64,000 nucleotides of DNA from JAJZKE01 sp963762395 (GCA_963762395.1 CAVXKL010000001.1:372001-436000), one strand, 5' to 3'; counted from the stretch's first letter, positions 16,475 through 25,297 are shown. Numbers and translations: made by a program. The notes: generated from the sequence alone by a model not told the origin.

Positions 16475-17338
16475 ATGGATAGATCAACAAAAAGAGGGTT
16501 GGGAAAAGGTTTTGAAGCTCTGCTGCCAATAGACTTTGATAAAAGTATTCTCCTGTCACCCGAAGACCGGATAGAAAAGATACCCTTAAATAAACTTAGT
16601 CCGAACCCAGAACAGCCAAGAAGACACTTTGATGAAGATGCTTTATCCGGACTTGCTAGCTCTATTAAAAGATACGGTGTCATACAGCCACTCCTTGTAA
16701 CCCCCAAAGACGGTTCTTATATAATTGTCGCTGGTGAAAGGCGTTGGCGTGCAGCCAAAGAAGCCGGGCTTGATTCTGTACCAGCTGTAGTAAGAAAAAG
16801 AAAAGAACTAGAGCAAATCGAAGTTGCACTAATAGAAAACGTTCAGAGAGTTGACCTTACCCCCCTTGAACAAGCTATTAGCATTGAGAAGCTACACGCA
16901 CAGTTTAACTTCACCTATGATGACATAGCCAATAGATTGGGTCGGGCTAGTTCAACCATAACTAATGTAGTCAGATTACTAAAACTGCCTGAAAAAGCTA
17001 AGGATGCGCTAAATACAAACAAAATAACCGAAGGTCATGCTAGACAGATATTAGCGATAGCCGACTACCCAGACCAACAGGAATACCTCCTAAACGCAAT
17101 TATTCGAAATGGCTGGAATGTACGTCAGGCAGAACAGTTCGTCACCAGTCTTAAGACCGGCATTAAAGAAACCGAGAAGGCATCTGCCAGAACGGCAGCC
17201 GAAACTAAAGAAACAAAAATGTTATCCAAGAAATTAGGCACAACCGTTAGTTTAAAGCGTATGGCTCACGGTGGGCGCCTGGAGATTACATATAAAGACG
17301 ATAAAGACTTAACACGAATTATTGGTCTCTTCTTCTAG
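16475..17338 (+). CDS. parB: Chromosome partitioning protein ParB
   Basis: 287-residue ParB/Spo0J, the CTP-dependent clamp that loads at parS and spreads. The N-terminus STKRGLGKGFEALLP is typical. The CTP-binding motif GERRWRA (about residue 88) and the ParB-N region NPEQPRRHFDEDAL are present, and a central helix-turn-helix follows (YDDIANRLGRASSTITNVVRLL). I choose ATG at 16475 over an in-frame GTG at 16457 because TATATT (16461-16466) lies between them. It is unusual that parA is not upstream in the same operon but convergent, with the two stop codons directly abutting. Confidence 0.94.
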   Translation: MDRSTKRGLGKGFEALLPIDFDKSILLSPEDRIEKIPLNKLSPNPEQPRRHFDEDALSGLASSIKRYGVIQPLLVTPKDGSYIIVAGERRWRAAKEAGLDSVPAVVRKRKELEQIEVALIENVQRVDLTPLEQAISIEKLHAQFNFTYDDIANRLGRASSTITNVVRLLKLPEKAKDALNTNKITEGHARQILAIADYPDQQEYLLNAIIRNGWNVRQAEQFVTSLKTGIKETEKASARTAAETKETKMLSKKLGTTVSLKRMAHGGRLEITYKDDKDLTRIIGLFF

Positions 17339-18100
17339 CTAACGTGTTCGATTAATAATTTCTCTGGTCAAGGCTTTGTAAGCCTTAGATCCCTTGCTCC
17401 GCTTATCATATTCGAAAATTGTTTTACCGAAGCTTGGCGCTTCAGCTAAACGAACATTCCTAGGAATAACTGTTTTAAATACAAGATCGTTGAAATAATT
17501 CTCTACTTCAGTCTTTACTTGTCCGCTTAAAGCATTCCTGCTGTCATACATGGTCATTAGGACACCCATAATAGTTAAATCTGGGTTGGTTGATCTTTTT
17601 ACGGCTTGAATGGTGTTTAATAGCTGTCCTAGCCCCTCTAGGGCATAGTATTCCGTTTGTACTGGAATTATTACAACACTCGCAGCTGTCAGAGCGTTGA
17701 TGGTTAGAAGGCCTAAGGAGGGTGGGCAATCAATTACAACGTAGTCATATTCACTATTACTTAACTTTTCTTTAAGGATGTATTCCCTTTTTGGTCTGGG
17801 TACAAGTTCTACCTCGGCTCCAGAAAGATCGGAGTCGCTCGGCACTAGGTGTAATTTGGGGTAGTTTGTCCGGATAGATACTTTGGCAAGGTTTACCTTG
17901 TCATCAAGTATTAACTGATAGGTAGAAAGCGTAGATTGCTTAGAGACACCTAGACCGCCTGTAGCGTTAGCTTGGGAATCCAGGTCCACTAAGAGCACTC
18001 TATAGTCCCTTGACAGCATGGCAGATATACTGACAGCGGTGGTAGTTTTACCTACTCCACCCTTTTGATTAACGATAGCTATGGTAACTCTTTGTGTCAT
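17339..18100 (-). CDS. parA: Chromosome partitioning ATPase ParA/Soj
   Basis: 253-residue ParA-type Walker ATPase. The deviant Walker A motif is KGGVGKTTTAV (about residues 11-21). Walker A' is LLVDLDSQANAT and Walker B is YDYVVIDCPPSLG. It forms the ATP-dependent gradient that moves ParB-bound origins. Length matches Soj. TATACT on the minus strand (18113-18118) lies 12 nt upstream of the ATG. The stop codon directly abuts the parB stop codon, so the pair is tail-to-tail rather than an operon. Confidence 0.95.
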   Translation of the reverse strand: MTQRVTIAIVNQKGGVGKTTTAVSISAMLSRDYRVLLVDLDSQANATGGLGVSKQSTLSTYQLILDDKVNLAKVSIRTNYPKLHLVPSDSDLSGAEVELVPRPKREYILKEKLSNSEYDYVVIDCPPSLGLLTINALTAASVVIIPVQTEYYALEGLGQLLNTIQAVKRSTNPDLTIMGVLMTMYDSRNALSGQVKTEVENYFNDLVFKTVIPRNVRLAEAPSFGKTIFEYDKRSKGSKAYKALTREIINRTR

Positions 18101-18112
18101 ATCTTTACGTTA

Positions 18113-18118
18113 AGTATA
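18113..18118 (-). promoter_or_regulatory. -10 box of parA
   Basis: TATACT on the minus strand, 12 nt before the parA ATG; no Shine-Dalgarno sequence. Confidence 0.4.
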
Positions 18119-18144
18119 GCGAATAGTTAAACTATTATCACTAT

Positions 18145-18176
18145 AAAATAAAAGACACAGCTTATTTGGCTGTGCC
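18145..18176 (-). terminator. Intrinsic terminator, minus strand
   Basis: Hairpin CACAGC (18156-18161) with GCTGTG (18169-18174). On the minus strand it is followed by a T-rich run (TTTTATTTTATA; plus-strand A-run at 18145-18153). It would end transcripts coming from rplU. Confidence 0.6.
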
Positions 18177-18188
18177 ATCAAATTTTTT

Positions 18189-18220
18189 GGGCTTTCCCGT
18201 TAAGGAAAGCCCTGTTTTTA
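18189..18220 (+). terminator. Intrinsic terminator, plus strand
   Basis: Perfect 9-bp stem GGGCTTTCC/GGAAAGCCC (18189-18197/18204-18212), loop CGTTAA, followed by TGTTTTTA. No plus-strand gene ends here; the nearest one (parB) ends 850 bp earlier, behind parA. Confidence 0.6.
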
Positions 18221-18516
18221 TATGATTTTTACCAATTTTTGTTGGCAAGGGTCAGCTCCTATCTTGGTGCCATCCCTATGATCTAAGTATGCCTTTATAG
18301 TTAGTGCCATGCAAGCGCTTTTTGAATAAAATTTATACCCACTATATAGTGGCTCTTACGACATTAAAATAGTGTTTTTCGTTGTAAATAGTGCCTATTG
18401 TAGTGAGAATTATCTGATATCAAGACATATTTTCAAATGTATAAATGGGTCTAGATTTTATTATGTGTAGTATTAACGATAACACCTCATATTACAGTCA
18501 GATTTTATCCACAGCC
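18221..18516. other. Intergenic region without a recognised gene
   Basis: About 300 bp between the terminator pair and rplU. It is AT-rich and holds an imperfect inverted repeat around TTGGCAAGGG...TTGGTGCCA (about 18240-18275) and one perfect DnaA-box 9-mer TTATCCACA (18505-18513). No parS-like palindrome and no box cluster are seen, so I do not call an origin. A small RNA cannot be excluded. Confidence 0.35.
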
Positions 18517-18825
18517 CTATGCAATTTTAGTGATTTTAATAACGCTATGTCTTTGTCGATGACCATGAACCTTATGGACCCGTTTCTTCGCCTTGTATCT
18601 TATAGAAACTACTTTTTCAGCTTGTTTGTTAGCTTCAACGACTTGTGCGTCAACCTTACCGGCATCTATAATTGGCTTACCGATTGTAACTTTTTGATCA
18701 TCTATAACAAGTAGTGGCTTAAATGTGACAGTCTTACCTGGGTCTTTAAGAAGTTCAACCTCAAATGTCTCGCCTTCTGTGACCAGATACTGCTTACTGC
18801 CTGTAGAAATTACTGCTTTCCTCAT
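18517..18825 (-). CDS. rplU: 50S ribosomal protein bL21
   Basis: 102-residue L21. The N-terminus MRKAVISTGSKQYLV and the C-terminal basic signature YKAKKRVHKVHGHRQRHSVIKI are diagnostic. Length is standard. The usual partner rpmA (L27) is not downstream; parA follows after a 416-bp gap with terminators, so rplU is monocistronic or the last gene after ileS. A TATAAT box (minus strand, 18830-18835) ends only 4 nt before the ATG, the shortest such spacing in the window. Confidence 0.96.
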   Translation of the reverse strand: MRKAVISTGSKQYLVTEGETFEVELLKDPGKTVTFKPLLVIDDQKVTIGKPIIDAGKVDAQVVEANKQAEKVVSIRYKAKKRVHKVHGHRQRHSVIKITKIA

Positions 18826-18829
18826 AAGT

Positions 18830-18835
18830 ATTATA
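18830..18835 (-). promoter_or_regulatory. -10 box of rplU
   Basis: Perfect TATAAT on the minus strand, 4 nt before the rplU ATG. Initiation 6-7 nt downstream would fall inside or just at the start codon. Confidence 0.45.
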
Positions 18836-18872
18836 GGTTATCAAATCTGTCGCTATCTGTAAACAGTTAATT

Positions 18873-21782
18873 CTATTTTTGGACTTTAGATACAGTTATC
18901 TCCAATTCCCGACTATCTATCTTGACCACTGTCAGATAAGCATTTGTCGGCAGTTCAGTGCTTATTAATAACTTCTTTGCAAGTGTCTCTGCGGCGATTG
19001 CTTCCTTAAGTCCTTTATCCGATAGGACTTTCTTAAGATCATCGCTATTAGTTCTTAAAACTAGCTCGATTCTGTCATCCACTTCTAGACCAGCATCTTT
19101 TCTTGCCTGTTGTACATTTCGTATAACTTCCCTCATTAAGCCTTCAAGTCTGAGACTTTCGGTGATCTTAGTATCAATTACAACGTAAGTCCGACCTTTT
19201 TTCTCCTTATAGTCAACTTCTTTGACATTTAGCTCATCGGCTATTATCGACGTGAGTTCAGCGTCCTGCTGTCCATCTCTAATAATAGTTATCTTGGATA
19301 GGGGCTGTCTTAATTTAATTCCTTTAATTGCTCTCTGTCTTAAACCTTCGTTGATCACCTCACGGACCCATTCCATATCTTTAACAACGATTTCATTGAT
19401 CTGTCCTGGCTGTGGCCAATCCAATAGATGGACTGACTCTCCGCCAGTTAGGTTAATATATAACTCTTCCGCTAAGAAAGGCGTGAATGGCGCGCAGATA
19501 AGAGAAAGTTGAACTAAGACGTAGTGAAGTGTTTTATAGGCGTTATTTTTATCTTCATCATTATCTGTTTTCCAAAACCTCTTACGACTCCTCCTTACAT
19601 ACCAGTTACTGGCGTCATCTAAGAATTTTAGGATTGGTTTAGTAGCGTTAGGAATGTCGTATACCTCCATTGAGCTATCAACCTGTTTGCCGAGTTCATG
19701 CACCCGGCTAATGACCCACTTGTCTAAGACGTTTGTCAGAGATGCCATTGGATCTTCCGGTAATCCCCCCGCTTTTCGCCCGGAATCCCAGCCATCGACA
19801 GAAGCATAGAGCGTAAAGAAGTCATACATATTCCATATCATCGTAAGTTTCCGGTAAACATCTGACACATCCTTGTCTTGAAGAATAAAATCTTCGCCGT
19901 TTAATAGAGGCGAGGATAGGAATAAGAAACGCAAGGCGTCAGCGCTATATTGATCTATTAGTTCATTGGGATCAGTGTAATTACCGAAACTCTTACTCAT
20001 CTTTCGGCCGTCATTTCCAGAAATTGTCCCTGTTACGATGACATTGTTAAAGGACCGGCTATTAAATAAGCCAACGGATATGGCATGGAGGTAATAGAAC
20101 CAGGCTCTAACCTGCGGTATATATTCGGCGATAAAGTCACCCGGGAAATTATCTTCAAACCTATCGGTATTCTCAAACGGATAATGGAACATGGCAAAAG
20201 GCATTGAGCCAGACTCGAACCAGCAATCTAGAACCTTATCTATCCTGGAGTATTTAATTCCATCTATTTCAAACTTTATATCATCAACCCATGGCCTGTG
20301 ATAGTCATCCAACGTGACACCGGAGAGCTCTTCCAGTTCTTTATACGAACCAATAACTTTAATCTTCTCATTGCCATCCTTATCTTTACCCTTCCAGACA
20401 GGCATAGCGGTAGCCCAGAAACGGTCCCGACTAATATTCCAATCTGGCGCGCTCTCTATAATGTTTGCAAAACGTCCGTGTTTTATGTTGGCTGGAAACC
20501 AGTTAATGCCTGAGTTATTTTCAAGCATTAATTCTCGTTGTTCTTCGATATTGAAAAACCAACTGGGATGTGCCCGATAAATTAGTTTTGTGCCACATCG
20601 ATAACAATGCGGATAGCTGTGTCGATAATAATGTATGCGCCATACCTTACCTTCTTCTAGATATGTCTTAGCTATCTGTTTATCTGCTTCCCAGATTTGC
20701 TGTCCCTTCCATGGACTGTCTGTAAGGATACCGCTATCATCAATAACACTAACAACAGGGAAACCCTCTTTTTTAGCTAAGATATAGTCTTCCTCGCCGT
20801 AAGCAGGAGCTTGGGATACTATTCCAGTACCTTCTTCTAGGGTGACAAAATCGGCGGCAAAGATTTTGTGGGCGCTAGGACCATAATCTCTAAAGAAAGG
20901 AAGATAAGACTTTCCGACCAGCTCACTACCCTTAAAGTCCCTTATTACCTCATATTCTACCGGCTTATTCCTATCGTCAACTAGGACGACTTTAAGAAGC
21001 TCTTTAGCAATAATGAACTTACCGTCAGCTGTTTTTATCTCGCTATAAGTGGCGTTCTTATCTACAGCTAAGGCTGTATTAGCCAATAGTGTCCATGGTA
21101 CGGTAGTCCAAACAAGTAGTTCACTGTCTGAGTCTTGAAGCTTAAATCTTGCGTAAACAGATGGATCAGTAACATCCTGGTATGAATTATCCATAGCTAC
21201 TTCAGCCTTGGAAATAGGCGTAGCATCTCTAATGCAGTACATCAGGACCTTTTCGCCTTCATATATCTTGCCCCTTTCATACAAATCCTTAAAGGCCCAC
21301 CAGACAGACTCCATATAATCTTTGTCCATGGTCTTATAGGCACCTTTAAAGTCTACCCAGCGGCCAATACGGTCAATTATCTCTTCCCATTCACTACCGG
21401 TTTGAAGCATATTCTCATGGCAAGTTCGAATATATTCTTCAAGGCTAACCTTGGTACCAATATCTCGCCTGTCCTTAATGCCAAGTTTTTGCTCGGTAAA
21501 CACTTCCGCTGGCAAACCATGACAATCCCATCCCCAAACTCTTTCTACCCTCTTGCCCTTCATTGTCCAGTACCTAGGTACAGCATCTTTAACAATACTG
21601 GACAGCAAATTTCCATGATGTGGTGTACCGGTAATAAAAGGCGGGCCGTCATAAAAGACATAGGCATTGTCTTTAGAGCGTATTTCAACAGACTTTTCAA
21701 ATAGTTTATTGGCCTTCCAATAAGCAATTAAGTCCTTCTCATATTCTATGGGTTTACGCCGGCTGTTTTGTTTAAATTTCAT
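18873..21782 (-). CDS. ileS: Isoleucyl-tRNA synthetase
   Basis: 969-residue class I IleRS. The HIGH motif reads PHHGN in FITGTPHHGNLLSS (about residue 55), the KMSKS motif is GRKMSKSFGN, and the large CP1 editing domain lies between (about residues 185-400). A zinc-knuckle-like CYRC segment is in the CP region. The C-terminal part is of the longer IleRS2/eukaryote-like type, common in CPR and linked in other bacteria to mupirocin insensitivity (family knowledge, not tested here). It charges tRNA-Ile and edits Val. A T-box leader lies directly upstream. Between the T-box and the ATG there is only AT-rich sequence with no clear Shine-Dalgarno. Confidence 0.96.
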   Translation of the reverse strand: MKFKQNSRRKPIEYEKDLIAYWKANKLFEKSVEIRSKDNAYVFYDGPPFITGTPHHGNLLSSIVKDAVPRYWTMKGKRVERVWGWDCHGLPAEVFTEQKLGIKDRRDIGTKVSLEEYIRTCHENMLQTGSEWEEIIDRIGRWVDFKGAYKTMDKDYMESVWWAFKDLYERGKIYEGEKVLMYCIRDATPISKAEVAMDNSYQDVTDPSVYARFKLQDSDSELLVWTTVPWTLLANTALAVDKNATYSEIKTADGKFIIAKELLKVVLVDDRNKPVEYEVIRDFKGSELVGKSYLPFFRDYGPSAHKIFAADFVTLEEGTGIVSQAPAYGEEDYILAKKEGFPVVSVIDDSGILTDSPWKGQQIWEADKQIAKTYLEEGKVWRIHYYRHSYPHCYRCGTKLIYRAHPSWFFNIEEQRELMLENNSGINWFPANIKHGRFANIIESAPDWNISRDRFWATAMPVWKGKDKDGNEKIKVIGSYKELEELSGVTLDDYHRPWVDDIKFEIDGIKYSRIDKVLDCWFESGSMPFAMFHYPFENTDRFEDNFPGDFIAEYIPQVRAWFYYLHAISVGLFNSRSFNNVIVTGTISGNDGRKMSKSFGNYTDPNELIDQYSADALRFLFLSSPLLNGEDFILQDKDVSDVYRKLTMIWNMYDFFTLYASVDGWDSGRKAGGLPEDPMASLTNVLDKWVISRVHELGKQVDSSMEVYDIPNATKPILKFLDDASNWYVRRSRKRFWKTDNDEDKNNAYKTLHYVLVQLSLICAPFTPFLAEELYINLTGGESVHLLDWPQPGQINEIVVKDMEWVREVINEGLRQRAIKGIKLRQPLSKITIIRDGQQDAELTSIIADELNVKEVDYKEKKGRTYVVIDTKITESLRLEGLMREVIRNVQQARKDAGLEVDDRIELVLRTNSDDLKKVLSDKGLKEAIAAETLAKKLLISTELPTNAYLTVVKIDSRELEITVSKVQK

Positions 21783-21990
21783 GATATTAAATTAAACGGT
21801 CATCCCTTCTGGGGTCGGCTGGAGTCCGTTCCCGGACGTTACCATCCAGCTTCTTCATAGGATGACCTAAAAAGCACTTAATTTTAGGTTATTACGCTAA
21901 CCCTGCGGCAGGTTCTACTCGGCTAATGCCTTTCTTCCTACTTCCGTGATCGAAAGATTTGTGGTTGATCGCCACTCAAACGGAATCTAG
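21783..21990 (-). promoter_or_regulatory. T-box leader of ileS
   Basis: Leader RNA sensing uncharged tRNA-Ile. On the minus strand helix A1 is GCTGGA (21845-21850) with TCCAGC (21818-21823); the T-box bulge is TGGTAAC (21838-21844); helix A2 is GTCCG/CGGAC (21833-21837 with 21824-21828) with a GGAA loop. The TGGT can pair with the ACCA end of tRNA. Isoleucine AUC triplets occur at 21967-21969 (in a hairpin loop) and 21948-21950, both candidate specifiers. An 8-bp helix (21860-21867 with 21798-21805) encloses the antiterminator. The competing OFF structure, whether terminator or start-site sequestrator, is not resolved. Confidence 0.75.
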
Positions 21991-22030
21991 GGGTAATTGT
22001 ACACTTTAACTATTGGTCTGCCAAAACTTT

Positions 22031-22297
22031 TTAAGCTAGCAGGTAGCCCTGTACATCATCAACTCTGGGCAAGTCCATTCCTTCCCAGAGTTTTTGCAAG
22101 ATGCCATCATCTCTTACAACTAAGACTGCCGGGTATCTTGTTACATCGTAGAGCATGGCTGTTGAGTTACCATCCTTGGTGTCGATGTTAATAGTCTCCA
22201 ATTTACCGTTTGACCCAGTCGCCGTGTAGTTATTTATGAATTCTTCTACTTGCTTATCATGTTCTGATTTGGGCCTGTAAAGCACAATTACTTTCAT
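22031..22297 (-). CDS. Small thioredoxin-fold-like protein lacking CxxC
   Basis: 88 residues from ATG at 22297. The pattern beta (MKVIVLYRP), long helix, beta (LETINIDT), helix, then YPAVLVVRDDG with a cis-Pro-like Pro, resembles a thioredoxin/glutaredoxin fold, but there is no CxxC and no Cys at all, so it is not a classical redox enzyme. A longer in-frame start at 22450 would overlap nrdJ by 110 nt and is less likely. It lies 43 nt after nrdJ, which suggests a link to ribonucleotide reduction or just operon proximity. Function unknown. Confidence 0.6.
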   Translation of the reverse strand: MKVIVLYRPKSEHDKQVEEFINNYTATGSNGKLETINIDTKDGNSTAMLYDVTRYPAVLVVRDDGILQKLWEGMDLPRVDDVQGYLLA

Positions 22298-22340
22298 ATG
22301 TCTTAGGTTATAGACTTGTTCAGATTTGGTCAAGTTAACT

Positions 22341-25127
22341 TTAACTACAGCCAGTTGTGGAACCGCAAGATAAGCAGACGTAGCAATTGCCAGCTCTTTG
22401 GGTTTGGTTGCCACAGTTGTAGCAAAGAGGTGCGTTGCTATCCCTGGCAACTTTAGATGCTTTAGGTTCCATGGTAGTTACATTGCTCTCACTAGCTATC
22501 TTTGGTTCAGCTGCTTCAGTCTTAACCTCTAACTTTACTTCTTCTTTAATGGGATCACTAGCGGCATCTTCGATTAATTTAAGTTGTTTGTCCGGCAGAT
22601 CCTCTATGTAAGAGACAAGTCCTAGTTCGAGCTGATCGTCAAAGCTTAGGTAATCTAAGGCTAGGCGCCTCATTATGTAGTCAATGATTGAATTAGCGGT
22701 CCTGATTTGCGGATCATCGGTTATGCCTGATGGTGCAAAGCTTGTCCCCCGAAGTGCTTTAATGTAGCGCTTTAGTGGCACACCATACTGCAGACCATTG
22801 CTAACACTAATGGCAAATGAATCGGTTAAACCAGATAAGGTAGAACCCTGCTTACTAACATTTACGAATAGTTCACCGGGGGTACCGTCCTCATATTCAC
22901 CTACCGTGAAGTAGCCTTCAAGATCAGATATCTGGAATTTGTAGGTACGGCTATTACGAACTTTTGGCAAAGTTCTTCTAACAGCGCCTTTTAGAATTAT
23001 TTTGCTATCTGCTGCTGGTTCTGCTTCCTGAACGTTTATTGAATCCTCTTTCTTGGCCATGCTTAGGGGCTGAGCAACTTTACAATTGTCCCGGTAAATA
23101 GCAACGGCCTTTAAGCCCATCTTCCAAGACTGAAGGTGCATTTCTTCAACATCTTCCACGGTGGCTTCTTCTGGCATATTAATCGTTTTGCTGATAGCAC
23201 CAGATAAGAAAGGCTGAACAGCAGCCATCATCTTAACGTGACCCATATATTCAATAGCGTTATCTCCCATTGAGCAAGCAAAGACGGCTTCTTCCTCGGT
23301 CTTTAGATGAGGAGCACCCAGTATAGTCTTCTCAACATCTATATATTTAACGATGTCTTTAACCTGTTCGTCGGTATACCCTAAAGCTTTTAGTGCTCTT
23401 GGTACCGTTTGGTTAACGATACTCATAGTACCGCCGCCAACTAGTTTTTTCACTTTAACGAGACCAAGATCAGGCTCAATACCGGTAGTATCACAGTCCA
23501 TCATCAAAGCTATTGTACCGGTGGGAGCTAGCAAACTTGCCTGGCTGTTTCTAACACCATATAGTTCGCCCAGCTCGACAGCTTCATCCCAGGCACTGGC
23601 AGCAGCGTTTAGTAAATCTTCACTAATTAAGCTGGCATCAATTTTAGAAACTTCTTCCCGGTGCATTCTTAGAACTTTAAGCATGCTGTTACGGTCTTTA
23701 TTAAAGCCAGCAAATGGACCAACTTGCTGAGCCAACTGAGCACTAACCGCGTAGGAATAACCGGTCATTAAGGCGGTAATAGCGGCTGCCTGAGCCCTAC
23801 CTTCAGCACTGTCATATGGCAAGCCTTGGGCCATAAGTAGGGCGCCTAAGTTGGCGTAGCCAATTCCTAATTCCCTATAAGCTCTAGCTGTTTTAGCAAT
23901 CTTTTCCGTTGGGTATTTACTGTAGCCCACAAGAATCTCTTGGGCAGTAAAGATTAACTTGATAGTGTGTTTAAACTCTTCAATGGCAAAACTGAAGTCA
24001 TCATTCAAATACTTGATTAAATTAATCGAAGCAAGGTTACAGGCGGAATTATCCAGGTGCATGTACTCACTGCAAGGGTTACTGCCATTAATTCGGCCAG
24101 CATTTGGTGTGGTGTGCCATTTGTTGGCGGTTGTATCAAACTGCATCCCGGGGTCGGCGCATTCCCAGGCAGCTTCAGCAAATTGCCTAAATAGATCACG
24201 GGCCTTAATCTTCTTTATTGGCTTGCCGGTAGTCACTGCTCTTAGCTGCCAGAAGTTATCATTCTCAACAGCTTTCATAAAATCATCGGTAACCCGGACG
24301 GATATATTGGCATTTTGGTACTGAACACTAAAGGAGTCTTTACCGTCCAGGCTCATATCCCAGCCCATTTTTTGTAAATCTCGGGCCTTACGTTCTTCAA
24401 TTGCTTTACTCCAAATGAATTGCTCTATATCAGGGTGATCAATGTTTAAGATGACCATTTTAGCAGCTCGTCTTGTTTTGCCACCGCTTTTTATGGCGCC
24501 AGCTGAGGCATCTGCCCCCCGCATAAAGCTCAAGGGGCCGCTAGCTGTGCCGGCACTTTTACCTAACGCCTCAATTGAGGATCTAATCGGACTAATATTA
24601 ATACCCGAACCACTTCCGCCCTTAAAAATCATGCCTTCTTCAACGTACCAGTTAAGTATTGAGGGCATCGTGTCTTCTACGGCCAGGATGAAACAGGCAC
24701 TTGCTTGCTGAGAGCGACCCGCGGCACCAATATTAAACCAGACCGGTGAATTAAAAGCCGCTCTTTGAGTAGCTAATACATACTTTAGCTCTTCACGGAA
24801 ATCTTCAACTTCAGTGGCCGATTCAAAATAGCCCTCTTGCTGGCCTTGGCGGGCAATGGTATCGACAATACGGTCAATTAATTGCTTCAGTGACCGTTCA
24901 CGAGAATCTGTTCCTGGCGTACCAGTAAAGTACTTCTGAGCCACAATGTTTATAGCATTAAGTGACCACCCTTCGGGAAATTCAACGTTTTTTTGCTCAA
25001 AAACGGGCTTAGAAGTAAGCGGGTTCTCGATTATTGAGTTTCTTTTAACCCACTTTAACTGATCATATGCTCGACTTTTTTTAGGTGTGAAAAGCCGGCC
25101 CACACCCTGGCTGGTTGCTTGTCCCAT
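22341..25127 (-). CDS. nrdJ: Adenosylcobalamin-dependent (class II) ribonucleotide reductase
   Basis: 928-residue NrdJ that reduces ribonucleotides to deoxyribonucleotides using a B12-derived thiyl radical. The active-site regions are visible: FNSPVWFNIG near residue 128, then NPCSEYMHLDNSACNLASINL, then the PTGTIALMMDCDTTGIEPD loop. A short C-terminal zinc-ribbon-like tail has two Cys pairs (CYNCG and CLSCG) and ends in a further Cys, probably the shuttle that is re-reduced by thioredoxin. Oxygen-independent chemistry fits a host-associated or anaerobic life, and B12 must be acquired because no biosynthesis genes are visible here. GAGGG lies about 6 nt upstream of the ATG at 25127. nrdR is directly upstream. 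Confidence 0.95.
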   Translation of the reverse strand: MGQATSQGVGRLFTPKKSRAYDQLKWVKRNSIIENPLTSKPVFEQKNVEFPEGWSLNAINIVAQKYFTGTPGTDSRERSLKQLIDRIVDTIARQGQQEGYFESATEVEDFREELKYVLATQRAAFNSPVWFNIGAAGRSQQASACFILAVEDTMPSILNWYVEEGMIFKGGSGSGINISPIRSSIEALGKSAGTASGPLSFMRGADASAGAIKSGGKTRRAAKMVILNIDHPDIEQFIWSKAIEERKARDLQKMGWDMSLDGKDSFSVQYQNANISVRVTDDFMKAVENDNFWQLRAVTTGKPIKKIKARDLFRQFAEAAWECADPGMQFDTTANKWHTTPNAGRINGSNPCSEYMHLDNSACNLASINLIKYLNDDFSFAIEEFKHTIKLIFTAQEILVGYSKYPTEKIAKTARAYRELGIGYANLGALLMAQGLPYDSAEGRAQAAAITALMTGYSYAVSAQLAQQVGPFAGFNKDRNSMLKVLRMHREEVSKIDASLISEDLLNAAASAWDEAVELGELYGVRNSQASLLAPTGTIALMMDCDTTGIEPDLGLVKVKKLVGGGTMSIVNQTVPRALKALGYTDEQVKDIVKYIDVEKTILGAPHLKTEEEAVFACSMGDNAIEYMGHVKMMAAVQPFLSGAISKTINMPEEATVEDVEEMHLQSWKMGLKAVAIYRDNCKVAQPLSMAKKEDSINVQEAEPAADSKIILKGAVRRTLPKVRNSRTYKFQISDLEGYFTVGEYEDGTPGELFVNVSKQGSTLSGLTDSFAISVSNGLQYGVPLKRYIKALRGTSFAPSGITDDPQIRTANSIIDYIMRRLALDYLSFDDQLELGLVSYIEDLPDKQLKLIEDAASDPIKEEVKLEVKTEAAEPKIASESNVTTMEPKASKVARDSNAPLCYNCGNQTQRAGNCYVCLSCGSTTGCS

Positions 25128-25158
25128 ATTATTCCCTCGCTTTATCTTTATTAGTGGC

Positions 25159-25186
25159 CAGTATAAAACCTCCCAGATTTATACTG
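25159..25186. repeat. Inverted repeat in the nrdJ leader
   Basis: CAGTATAAA (25159-25167) and TTTATACTG (25178-25186), perfect 9-bp arms around a 10-nt loop that contains GGGAGG on the minus strand. It lies about 32-60 nt before the nrdJ ATG and could be an operator or an RNA hairpin. Confidence 0.35.
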
Positions 25187-25297
25187 ATCTTTTTTATATT
25201 ATTGTTTGTTAGAGTTTTTTAGAGTCTCTTTATGAAACCCTTCTATCGCTCTCTGCGACATCCAAAGTTTTTAGATACCGTAGAAAGCTGTCAAAAT

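Noticed and set aside
18240..18275. Possible remnant of an insertion-sequence end or REP-like element (TTGGCAAGGGTCAGC...TTGGTGCCA)
   Set aside because: Only an imperfect inverted repeat; no transposase, target duplication or second copy in the window.
18505..18513. Perfect DnaA-box TTATCCACA near parA/rplU (another at 62856-62864)
   Set aside because: Two single boxes in 64 kb on two strands are close to chance. There is no cluster, no AT-rich unwinding element with repeats, and no dnaA or dnaN nearby, so I do not call an origin.
22298..22450. Longer start for the thioredoxin-like gene
   Set aside because: It would overlap the conserved zinc-ribbon end of nrdJ by 110 nt. The internal ATG at 22297 fits the fold and spacing.
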